Assembly (NCBI GenBank): GCA_964451605.1
Contig: CAYVJA010000074.1
Span: forward strand, 1 to 9,762
DNA from: JAQVSH01 sp964451605
Lineage (GTDB): Bacteria; Bacteroidota; Bacteroidia; Bacteroidales; UBA4181
Reading direction: 5' to 3'
DNA length: 9,762 bases
Shown here: positions 1-6,004 of the stretch, piece after piece
How the letters are laid out: each line of letters opens with the position of its first letter
How positions within the stretch are numbered: position 1 is the stretch's first letter
Translations under genes and position numbers: made by a program
The notes under the pieces: model-generated
Database searches by the model: none
What the model was told of the DNA's origin: nothing
The model's input: the letters and a program-made list of their open reading frames with translations, nothing else

Positions 1-891
1 CCCTTCTTTCGGAAGGCCTTCTTTTGGCTGGCCGGGAAGAAGCTGATGAAGACATTTGGCGGTCGCATCATCTTTTTTGGGATAGGGGGAGCCAAACTGG
101 ACGGAGAGGTGGAAAAATTCCTGAAAGAGGCCAAATTTCCCTATGCCATTGGTTACGGTCTTACCGAGTGTTCTCCCTTACTCGCAGGTGCCAATCCACA
201 ACAGACTAAGCTGGGTTCCACGGGATTTCCTATGCAGGGTGTGACTATTCGTCTCGAAAATCTGGATCCCGAAACCGGTATCGGTGAGATTGTAGCCAAA
301 GGCGAGAACATCATGATGGGTTATTATAAGGATCCTGAGATGACCCGCGAAGTGCTTTCGGAGGAGGGGTGGTTCCGAACCGGCGATTTGGGTTCGTTCG
401 ATAAGAAGGGGGTACTGTACATCAAGGGTCGGAGTAAGAATGTGATTCTGGGGGCCAGCGGCGAAAACATCTATCCCGAAGATATTGAGGCCGTGATTAA
501 CAACGAGGACTTTGTACTGGAGTCGTTGGTTATCGAGAAGAAAGGCAAGTTAGTGGCCATGGTTCACCTCAATTACGACGATCTGGAGAAACACATTGCA
601 CATTTCCGGCAGGATGCCATCTCTCGTAAAAATGAAACCCTTACTTACCTCAACGAAAAGTATGAGGAGACCATGGATCACTTTAAAAAGGCCCAGGAGT
701 CTATCACCGATCGTTATGCCGATTTCCTGGAACAGGTGAGAGTTAAGGCCAATGCCAAGCTGAATCGGTTCTCACAAATTCACTCCATCGAAGCCGTTCG
801 TCAACCCTTCGAAAAAACCGCCACCCAAAAAATAAAACGTTACCTTTACTTTCGGCCCGCCGAAAAAAACCGCAAAAAGGACAATGGTTAA
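1..891 (+). CDS. AMP-forming long-chain acyl-CoA ligase (3' part, 5' end outside window)
   Basis: This is the C-terminal 296 residues of an ANL-superfamily adenylating enzyme, open from base 1. Visible motifs, numbered from the first codon in the window, are GYGLTEC (about 51-57, the A5-type substrate/adenine motif), RTGDLG (126-131, with the ATP-ribose-binding Asp), GRSKNVI (143-149, the hinge between large and small domains), GENIYPEDIE (from 154) and a C-terminal QKIKR whose first Lys (about 277) matches the A10 catalytic lysine. A long charged helical stretch (roughly 190-265) precedes A10, as in the FAA1-like COG1022 group. Such enzymes activate fatty acids with ATP and join them to CoA at the cytoplasmic face of the membrane. 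Chain length and exact substrate cannot be read from this part. The ATG at 46 is internal: the frame stays open upstream with good coding sequence. The stop (TAA, 889-891) lies inside a heptamer repeat. RNase R follows after 67 bp. Confidence 0.88.
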   Translation, partial: PFFRKAFFWLAGKKLMKTFGGRIIFFGIGGAKLDGEVEKFLKEAKFPYAIGYGLTECSPLLAGANPQQTKLGSTGFPMQGVTIRLENLDPETGIGEIVAKGENIMMGYYKDPEMTREVLSEEGWFRTGDLGSFDKKGVLYIKGRSKNVILGASGENIYPEDIEAVINNEDFVLESLVIEKKGKLVAMVHLNYDDLEKHIAHFRQDAISRKNETLTYLNEKYEETMDHFKKAQESITDRYADFLEQVRVKANAKLNRFSQIHSIEAVRQPFEKTATQKIKRYLYFRPAEKNRKKDNG

Positions 892-924
892 TAGCTAATG
901 GTTAGTCATTAATCATCAATCTGT
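883..924 (+). repeat. Degenerate 7-nt periodic repeat (AATNNNN) after the ligase gene
   Basis: Six successive heptamers are read from 883: AATGGTT, AATAGCT, AATGGTT, AGTCATT, AATCATC, AATCTGT. Five of the six begin with AAT, and the phase starts in the last codons and stop of the ligase gene. The middle part can form a weak 5-bp hairpin (TAATG 896-900 with CATTA 907-911). The same AATGGTN unit recurs cleanly at 4544-4571 after another gene, which is why I treat this as a decayed copy of a repeat and not as chance. No function is shown. Confidence 0.55.
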
Positions 925-958
925 CAGGGTGGGTATTGTTTAATTTTATTGATTAGTT

Positions 959-3259
959 ATGGCTAAGAAACGAGGGGAGAAACTTCAACTTTTTGATAGT
1001 CTTCTTCTGGATACGCGTTCTGTTTTTGAGAATAATCCTCAGAAGGAGTTCAATCATAAACAGATGTCTGCCCGTCTCTATATAGAGGCTCCATCCGAAA
1101 AGCGTATGATGCCTGATGTTTTGCACCAGTTGGCGTCGCAAGGTGTGATCAAGGAGGTGTCGCCCGGAAAATTCAAGTGGTCTATCGGCGGGCCGGTGAT
1201 TACCGGTAGGGTCGACCTTAGCTTCCAGGGGTACGGATATGTGATTTCGGACGAAAGCAGTGAAGATGTTTTTGTGTCGCAAAAAAAGCTGAATCATGCG
1301 CTTAATGGCGATATTGTTAAGGTTCAGTTATTTGCAAAACGTCCGGGGGCCAGACCCGAAGGGGAGGTGATTGAGATTGTACGCAAAGCGCGTGAAACTT
1401 TCGTGGGTACAATGGATATCGGAAAGAATTTTGCTTTTCTTATGACCGATGCGCGTCAGATTCCGGTGGATATCTTTCTTCCGCTGAATGCACTTAAGGG
1501 GGCAAAGCAGGGTCAAAAGGCCATCGCAAAGATTGTGGAGTGGCCGGACGGCAGTAAAAATCCGGTTGGCGAGATTATTCAGGTTTTAGGCAATCCCGGC
1601 GAAAACGAGACCGAGATGCACGCCATTTTGGCTGAGTATGAGTTGCCTTATCATTTTACTCCTGAGGTAGAAAAGGCCGCCGAAAAGATTCCTGAATCGA
1701 TTCCCGCTTCTGAATATGCCGCCCGCCGTGATTTTCGGGATATTCTCACTTTTACTATCGATCCGGCCGATGCAAAGGATTTTGACGATGCCCTTTCGTA
1801 CCGAAAACTGGAGAAGGGAAATTGCGAGGTGGGAGTTCACATTGCCGATGTTACTTACTATGTAAAACCGGGATCAGTTTTGGAAGAGGAGGCTTTCAAT
1901 CGTGCCACTTCGGTTTATCTGGTCGACCGCACGGTACCCATGTTACCGGAAAAGCTTTCGAACAAGGTCTGTTCGTTGCGGCCCAACGAAGAGAAACTCT
2001 GTTATTCGGCGGTGTTTACCATGAATGGTGAGGCCGAAATACTTGATGTCTGGTTTGGTCATACCGTTATAAAATCCGATCATCGCTTTGCTTACGAAGA
2101 GGCACAGGCTGTCATTGAGGAGGGGGTTTACGGAAAAAATCCGGTAAGTGATGCGGTGCTCAATTTGGATCTTCTTGCCAAAAAGATGCGTGCCGAACGG
2201 ATGTTGAGAGGTTCTGTGGAGTTCGAACGGAGCGAAGTGAAATTCAGGCTCGACGAAAAAGGAAAGCCTTTGGGCATCTATTTTAAGGAGAATAAAGATT
2301 CGAATAAACTGATTGAGGAGTTTATGCTCCTGGCCAACCGGAAAGTGGCGGAGTTCTGTTCGGGGGTATGCCACAACAGCCGGATGAAGAAGAAAGGGAA
2401 GGGGAGTGCCATGGTATTCCGGATTCACGATCAACCCAATCAGGAGAAGGTGGAGCATTTTGCTCAGTTTGTTACAAAGTTTGGATACTCACTGCAAACC
2501 TCGTCGAACCGAAAACTGATGAGTTCCATGAACAGTCTGCTCGATGCGGTGACAGGAAAGCCGGAAGAAAATCTGATTACTACTTTGGCTCTCCGATCTA
2601 TGGCCAAGGCGGTCTATTCGCCCGAGAATATCGGCCACTACGGTTTGGGCTTTAAACACTATACCCATTTTACCTCTCCCATTCGCCGCTATCCCGATAT
2701 GATGGTGCACCGTCTGCTCGACTATTATCTCACCGGGCAGGGAGCACAGCCTTCGTTCGACACCCTTGCCGAACAGGCGAAATATGCCTCTGATATGGAG
2801 AAACGGGCCTCGGATGCCGAGCGTTCGTCTATAAAGTACAAACAGGTGGAATTTATGTCCGACAAAATCGGACAAGTTTTCGATGGGGTAATCTCCGGTG
2901 TTACGGAGTGGGGCATCTATGTAGAGCTGGAAGAGAACAAATGCGAGGGGATGGTTCACATTCGAGAGTTGCAGGGCGACTTTTATGAGTTTGATGAAGA
3001 CCACTTCTGCATTAGAGGTCGTCGTACCGGTAAAGTTTTTCAGTTGGGCGACAAGATTCAGATAGAGGTTTGGCGGGCCAACCTGGTAAAGAAACAGCTT
3101 GATTTCAGGCTGCCCGGTGTCGAAGAGGAGTCAGAAACACCCATGCAGCGGAGTAACGGCCAACGTAATACATCGGGTCGTTCCTCGGGGAGGCAATCTT
3201 CAGGTGGCCGCTCTTCAGAGAATCGCGGAGGGAACCGGTCGAAGAACCGCAATCGATAA
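959..3259 (+). CDS. rnr: Ribonuclease R (3'-5' exoribonuclease, RNB family)
   Basis: A complete 766-residue RNase R, a processive 3'-5' exoribonuclease that degrades structured RNA in the cytoplasm. Domains in order: an N-terminal helical/winged region (about 1-78), cold-shock OB folds at about 80-135 (containing GRVDLSFQGYGYVISD) and 145-210, the RNB catalytic domain (about 258-600) and an S1 domain (about 637-717). The metal-binding signature is DPADAKDFDD at 268-277, giving acidic ligands D268, D274, D276 and D277, matching the essential aspartates of the family. RYPDMMVHR, typical of the end of RNB, is also present. The last 47 residues form a basic Gly/Ser/Asn/Arg-rich tail. The ATG at 959 lacks a recognisable Shine-Dalgarno sequence, as is usual in Bacteroidetes. 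No convincing promoter lies in the 67-bp gap: TAATTTTA at 941-948 resembles TAnnTTTG with one mismatch but has no TTTG partner. Read-through from the ligase gene is therefore possible. Transcription ends at the hairpin 3306-3334. Confidence 0.97.
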   Translation: MAKKRGEKLQLFDSLLLDTRSVFENNPQKEFNHKQMSARLYIEAPSEKRMMPDVLHQLASQGVIKEVSPGKFKWSIGGPVITGRVDLSFQGYGYVISDESSEDVFVSQKKLNHALNGDIVKVQLFAKRPGARPEGEVIEIVRKARETFVGTMDIGKNFAFLMTDARQIPVDIFLPLNALKGAKQGQKAIAKIVEWPDGSKNPVGEIIQVLGNPGENETEMHAILAEYELPYHFTPEVEKAAEKIPESIPASEYAARRDFRDILTFTIDPADAKDFDDALSYRKLEKGNCEVGVHIADVTYYVKPGSVLEEEAFNRATSVYLVDRTVPMLPEKLSNKVCSLRPNEEKLCYSAVFTMNGEAEILDVWFGHTVIKSDHRFAYEEAQAVIEEGVYGKNPVSDAVLNLDLLAKKMRAERMLRGSVEFERSEVKFRLDEKGKPLGIYFKENKDSNKLIEEFMLLANRKVAEFCSGVCHNSRMKKKGKGSAMVFRIHDQPNQEKVEHFAQFVTKFGYSLQTSSNRKLMSSMNSLLDAVTGKPEENLITTLALRSMAKAVYSPENIGHYGLGFKHYTHFTSPIRRYPDMMVHRLLDYYLTGQGAQPSFDTLAEQAKYASDMEKRASDAERSSIKYKQVEFMSDKIGQVFDGVISGVTEWGIYVELEENKCEGMVHIRELQGDFYEFDEDHFCIRGRRTGKVFQLGDKIQIEVWRANLVKKQLDFRLPGVEEESETPMQRSNGQRNTSGRSSGRQSSGGRSSENRGGNRSKNRNR

Positions 3260-3305
3260 TCTTTAGAACCTGTTTACAGCGTAAACTGACTACTACATGC
3301 TTTTG

Positions 3306-3334
3306 AGCGGGAGGATTATCCTCCCGCTTTTTTT
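3306..3334 (+). terminator. Intrinsic terminator of rnr, overlapping the 3' end of the SUI1 gene
   Basis: A 10-bp perfect stem, AGCGGGAGGA (3306-3315) with TCCTCCCGCT (3319-3328), closes a 3-nt loop and is followed by a run of seven T (3328-3334), a textbook Rho-independent terminator on the + strand. The loop TTA (3316-3318) is exactly the reverse complement of the SUI1 stop codon, so the right arm encodes that protein's last codons. On the minus strand the A-run comes before the hairpin and no U-tract follows, so termination in that direction should be weaker. Confidence 0.9.
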
Positions 3335-3663
3335 ACCCGGTAGCCCAGATCACTGAGAATCTGTACTATTTTGTCGCGAAAATCGCCCTGAATGAGAATT
3401 TCTCCCTCCTTCACCGAACCCCCTACGCCACACTTGGTTTTCAGAAGTTTTGCCAGGGTTTCCAGATCGGAGGGTTGTCCTATAAATCCGGTAACCAGCG
3501 AAACGGCTTTCCCTGCACGGTTCTTTTTGTCGAGTATAACCCTCAGATCCTGCTTGTGAGGGGGCAGTGTTTCGGTATACGACACCTCCTCCTGTTGATA
3601 CGAAAAATCGGGATTGGTAGAGTACACAATATTGACTCGCTCCTTGAAAGGCTTTTTTGCCAT
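3316..3663 (-). CDS. yciH: SUI1/eIF1-family translation factor (YciH-like)
   Basis: A 115-residue protein with a SUI1 domain over about residues 39-111. The diagnostic segment is CGVGGSVKEGEILIQGD (78-94), followed by the usual C-terminal helix and a KKAGG end. The first 38 residues are a charged extension without a recognised fold. SUI1 proteins in eukaryotes and archaea monitor start-codon selection on the small ribosomal subunit; bacterial YciH relatives are small and their role is not settled, so a translation-associated function is inferred from the family. The ATG at 3661-3663 is supported by a perfectly matching promoter only about 10 nt upstream, which leaves little room for an earlier start. 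The gene converges on rnr, and its stop codon is the loop of the rnr terminator. It diverges from the DUF1080 gene. Confidence 0.93.
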   Translation of the reverse strand: MAKKPFKERVNIVYSTNPDFSYQQEEVSYTETLPPHKQDLRVILDKKNRAGKAVSLVTGFIGQPSDLETLAKLLKTKCGVGGSVKEGEILIQGDFRDKIVQILSDLGYRVKKAGG

Positions 3664-3678
3664 GGCTTATCGTTTTTG

Positions 3679-3709
3679 CAAAGGTAAATTATTGTGTTTT
3701 TCCCACAAA
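3679..3709 (-). promoter_or_regulatory. Bacteroidetes-type promoter of the SUI1 gene
   Basis: On the minus strand, TTTG (3706-3709) is followed by a 19-nt spacer and TACCTTTG (3679-3686), an exact fit to the Bacteroidetes sigma-ABfr consensus TTTG-N19-21-TAnnTTTG. The predicted start site is near 3673-3675, giving a leader of only about 10 nt before the ATG. A small dyad, CCCA (3702-3705) and TGGG (3711-3714), flanks the -33 box; its meaning is unclear. Confidence 0.75.
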
Positions 3710-3744
3710 ATGGGCTTTCCTGTGCATCTTTAGGGCTCGGATTG

Positions 3745-3776
3745 TTTGGAGGTCTCTGCAGAATCGTCTAGATTTG
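3745..3776 (+). promoter_or_regulatory. Bacteroidetes-type promoter of the DUF1080 gene
   Basis: TTTG (3745-3748), a 20-nt spacer and TAGATTTG (3769-3776) match the TTTG-N19-21-TAnnTTTG consensus exactly. Transcription should begin near 3781-3784, giving a leader of roughly 28 nt to the ATG at 3811. Together with the SUI1 promoter it makes a compact divergent control region of 147 bp. I saw no clear operator or riboswitch between them. Confidence 0.75.
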
Positions 3777-3810
3777 ATACACGCATAATCTCAGTAAACC
3801 GATTACTTGT

Positions 3811-4542
3811 ATGAAGAAAAATTTCTATGTATTAGCCATTGCCCTGATGGGCGTTGGTTCTTTGGCTCAGGCACAGAGCATGCGCCCGGAGCAGACCGAA
3901 TACTGGCACAATCAGCCTCCCGTAGTAACCCCCGGCGATTTTGTAAAACCCCCTTCCGATGCCATTGTCCTCTTCGACGGAACGGATCTTTCGAAGTGGG
4001 CAGCCGATGGCGACAATGGACCTGCCACCTGGGAAGTGAAAGATGGCGCCATGACCATTACGAAAGGTGGTATTCATACCAAGGAGTACTTTGGTGATTG
4101 TCAGCTGCATATTGAATTTCGTTCGCCTGCAGTGGTAAGAGGAACCAGCCAAAACAGAGGCAACAGCGGCATCTTTTTACAGTCGACCTACGAAGTTCAG
4201 GTGCTTGATTGCTATGACAATCTCACCTACTCGAACGGCGGCACCGGTAGCATCTACAAACAGAATCCTGCCCTGGTGAATGCCTGCAGGAAACCCGGCG
4301 AATGGCAGACCTATGACATTGTGTGGACCGCTCCCCGTTTCGGAACCGGCGGCGCTCTGGAGAGCCCGGCTGCCATCACGGTATTCCTGAATGGGGTACT
4401 GGTTCAAAACCATTTTATTTTGAAAGGCGACACCCCTTACACCGGTTTCCCCTCCTACAAACCCCACGGACGACTCCCCATTTCGTTGCAGGATCACGGC
4501 AGCCCCGTAAGCTACAGGAATATTTGGATAAGAAACCTTTAG
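3811..4542 (+). CDS. Secreted DUF1080 / 3-keto-disaccharide hydrolase family protein
   Basis: A 243-residue exported protein. Residues 1-21 are a signal peptide: MKKN, a hydrophobic core, then AQA before QS, a good signal peptidase I site. No lipobox Cys is present, so it is probably periplasmic or secreted and not a lipoprotein. The rest is a single DUF1080 (PF06439) concanavalin-like beta-sandwich: LFDGTDLSKW at 54-63, a GGIHTKEYFGDCQLHIEFR block at about 86-104, NSGIFLQSTYEVQVLDCYDN at about 118-137, TVFLNGVLVQ near 190-199, and SLQDHG at 225-230 followed by the final strand YRNIWIR. Family members hydrolyse 3-keto-glycosides or bind glycans; the substrate here is unknown. The length is normal for a single-domain member. 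The gene has its own promoter and faces the CE15-like esterase across a hairpin-rich 76-bp gap. No 3-keto-forming oxidoreductase (GFO/IDH/MocA type), a frequent neighbour in the family, is in view. Confidence 0.9.
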   Translation: MKKNFYVLAIALMGVGSLAQAQSMRPEQTEYWHNQPPVVTPGDFVKPPSDAIVLFDGTDLSKWAADGDNGPATWEVKDGAMTITKGGIHTKEYFGDCQLHIEFRSPAVVRGTSQNRGNSGIFLQSTYEVQVLDCYDNLTYSNGGTGSIYKQNPALVNACRKPGEWQTYDIVWTAPRFGTGGALESPAAITVFLNGVLVQNHFILKGDTPYTGFPSYKPHGRLPISLQDHGSPVSYRNIWIRNL

Positions 4543-4543
4543 G

Positions 4544-4571
4544 AATGGTTAATGGTCAATGGTGAATGGTC
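4544..4571 (+). repeat. Four exact-period AATGGTN heptamers after the DUF1080 stop
   Basis: AATGGT is repeated four times at a strict 7-nt spacing (4544, 4551, 4558, 4565), with T, C, G and C as the seventh base. It starts one base after the stop codon. The last two units form the outer half of the left arm of the inverted repeat 4558-4604, whose right arm carries the same two units reversed. A degraded version of the same heptamer is at 883-924. Confidence 0.85.
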
Positions 4572-4604
4572 TGTTGCGCTGCGCGCAACAGACCATTCAC
4601 CATT
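4558..4604. terminator. Perfect 22-bp inverted repeat with 3-nt loop between convergent genes
   Basis: The left arm (4558-4579) and right arm (4583-4604) are perfectly complementary over 22 bp, with loop TGC (4580-4582). The arm is two AATGGTN heptamers plus a core CTGTTGCGC / GCGCAACAG. It lies 15 bp after the DUF1080 stop and 14 bp beyond the CE15 stop, so it could end or protect both messages. On the + strand the following bases (TGTTTC) are only mildly T-rich; on the minus strand the downstream bases are ACCATTAACC-like with no U-tract. A role as a bidirectional terminator or 3' end stabiliser is therefore an inference. Confidence 0.7.
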
Positions 4605-4609
4605 TGTTT

Positions 4610-4629
4610 CGAAGCGCATCAGCGCTTCG
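4610..4629 (-). other. Hairpin containing the CE15 stop codon in its loop
   Basis: CGAAGCGC (4610-4617) pairs perfectly with GCGCTTCG (4622-4629) around a 4-nt loop. On the minus strand the last codons of the esterase (GCG AAG CGC) form the 5' arm and the loop starts with its TGA stop (4619-4621). No T-run follows on either strand, so it is not a canonical intrinsic terminator by itself. In the esterase mRNA it would sit just before the 22-bp hairpin. Confidence 0.65.
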
Positions 4630-6004
4630 CAGCATTGAATTGTCTTTCGGTAAATTGCAGGAAGACGGGCCAGTTGGGGCCGGTGGTGTGGCCGCCGCTG
4701 TGTTGGCGGTAGGCGACTTCGCCTTCAATGAGTGCGGTCTCTACGGGGGGGAATTGGTCGGTGCCCAGATCTTTTTTGCCGAGAAGGCGATAAACGGGGC
4801 CGGCTGCGGCAGCGGCCATGAACATGCCTTTGGGATCGGCCCATCCGTCGCCTTTGTCGCTTCCGCTGCTAATGAAGATGGGGCGGGGGGCGCACATGGC
4901 AATGATTTGGTGGGCATCAACCGGTAAATCGGTCCATTGGAGGGGCCCGGCATATTTTAGGAAGTTGCCTGCCATCCAATGGTATTCGTTAGAGGCGGCC
5001 ACATTTTCTATGATTTCGCCATAATCGCGACGGTACAGAGAGGCACCGCCTGCTCCCGACGAACTGACAAAACCAATGGCAATGCGGGGCTCGTAGGCCA
5101 TAGCCACGAGTGTGGCTTTTCCGTAGCGGGAGTGTCCCTCTAAGGCAATTCTTTTGGTATCGACTGACGGGTCTGTTTCAAAATAGTCTATGGCTCTTGA
5201 AGCACCCCAACCCCACGCACGAAGCGAACCCCAATCGTCGGGTTTCCGGAAATTGCCTTTGTTTACCAACCCTATAATTCCGTCGCGCAAGCCCGATCCC
5301 TGGTCGGCCTGGATGCTGTTGGGAAAGAGGATAGCATAACCCCATCCCTTTTCGAGCACTTGCTGTTGCCAGCTTTTTTCGCCTGTTGCACCCATTCCCG
5401 GAAACATACCGTTACGCATTCCCGGGAAGATAAAACCAAACTCCATGATAACAGGAACCGGCCCGGTTGCGGCGGCAGGCGTTGTAAGCGTGAGTTGGAT
5501 CTTTACCGAAATGGCGGGGTAGGCACTGTTGTCGACAACTCCTTCTAACTCTTTGGTAATTACTTCTATACCATTCTCTACCCCTTTAGTTGTATTCTTT
5601 ACAACCCATTCTACCTTTGGGGTTTTGGCAGGCATTCGGCCATAGACCTCCCGATCGAAGAGTTCGGCAATTTCAGGGCGTCTCTTTTTCCACCAAACCT
5701 TTTCGGAGGTAACCTTTTTTCCGTTGTTCAGGGTTAACGGATCGGGAAGTTGCGGAAAGGGGTTGGCTTTCGATTCGTCATAGTTGGCATAGTTGGGGGC
5801 GTTGGGATTGCTTCCGTTTTTGCCGGGACGTAGTGAGGTTATCTGCAGTTGCTGCTGCATATTTTGGTAATCCTCCTGTAAGAGTCGGTTCAGACTGTCG
5901 CGAGAGGCTTGCGAACCCATAGAAAACTGGGCATTCACGGAAGAGAGCAAACCTGTTGTCATGCATAACGCAAGCAACCAGGCAAAAACGGGCATTGTTT
6001 TCAT
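4619..6004 (-). CDS. Secreted CE15-like glucuronoyl esterase (alpha/beta hydrolase)
   Basis: A 461-residue exported alpha/beta hydrolase. Residues 1-25 form a signal peptide ending VNA before QF. After a linker (about 26-85), the hydrolase domain shows GHSRYGKA (290-297) with nucleophile S292, the SGAGG motif at 316-320, SGSDKGDGWADP (380-391) and QHSGGH (434-439) with H439 (or H435) as the likely catalytic His. GHSRxGK followed by SGAGG about 23 residues later is the arrangement of carbohydrate esterase family 15, which cleaves esters between lignin alcohols and 4-O-methyl-glucuronate on xylan. The canonical acid (Glu in QESGAGG of fungal enzymes) is Ser315 here; D383 or a nearby Asp may replace it, as in some bacterial CE15 members. 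The ATG (6002-6004) overlaps the upp TGA as ATGA, which favours this start over the second Met, three codons on. Another esterase specificity remains possible. Confidence 0.85.
   Translation of the reverse strand: MKTMPVFAWLLALCMTTGLLSSVNAQFSMGSQASRDSLNRLLQEDYQNMQQQLQITSLRPGKNGSNPNAPNYANYDESKANPFPQLPDPLTLNNGKKVTSEKVWWKKRRPEIAELFDREVYGRMPAKTPKVEWVVKNTTKGVENGIEVITKELEGVVDNSAYPAISVKIQLTLTTPAAATGPVPVIMEFGFIFPGMRNGMFPGMGATGEKSWQQQVLEKGWGYAILFPNSIQADQGSGLRDGIIGLVNKGNFRKPDDWGSLRAWGWGASRAIDYFETDPSVDTKRIALEGHSRYGKATLVAMAYEPRIAIGFVSSSGAGGASLYRRDYGEIIENVAASNEYHWMAGNFLKYAGPLQWTDLPVDAHQIIAMCAPRPIFISSGSDKGDGWADPKGMFMAAAAAGPVYRLLGKKDLGTDQFPPVETALIEGEVAYRQHSGGHTTGPNWPVFLQFTERQFNAAKR

Noticed and set aside
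1943..3004. Minus-strand open frames of 171 residues (1943-2458 and 2489-3004) opposite rnr
   Set aside because: They are shadows of the RNase R catalytic and S1 domains, with no promoter, no start context and no recognisable domain.
3702..3714. CCCA-CAAAA-TGGG dyad at the SUI1 -33 box
   Set aside because: A 4-bp arm is too short to separate from chance, so it is noted only in the promoter entry.
4544..4604. CRISPR-like or insertion-sequence end
   Set aside because: The units are 7 nt without spacers, there is no transposase, and no target duplication could be seen around the inverted repeat.
4559..4927. 122-residue + strand frame starting in the hairpin region
   Set aside because: It overlaps the CE15-like gene, begins inside the heptamer/inverted repeat and has low-complexity Gly/Ala content typical of a reverse reading of a coding region.
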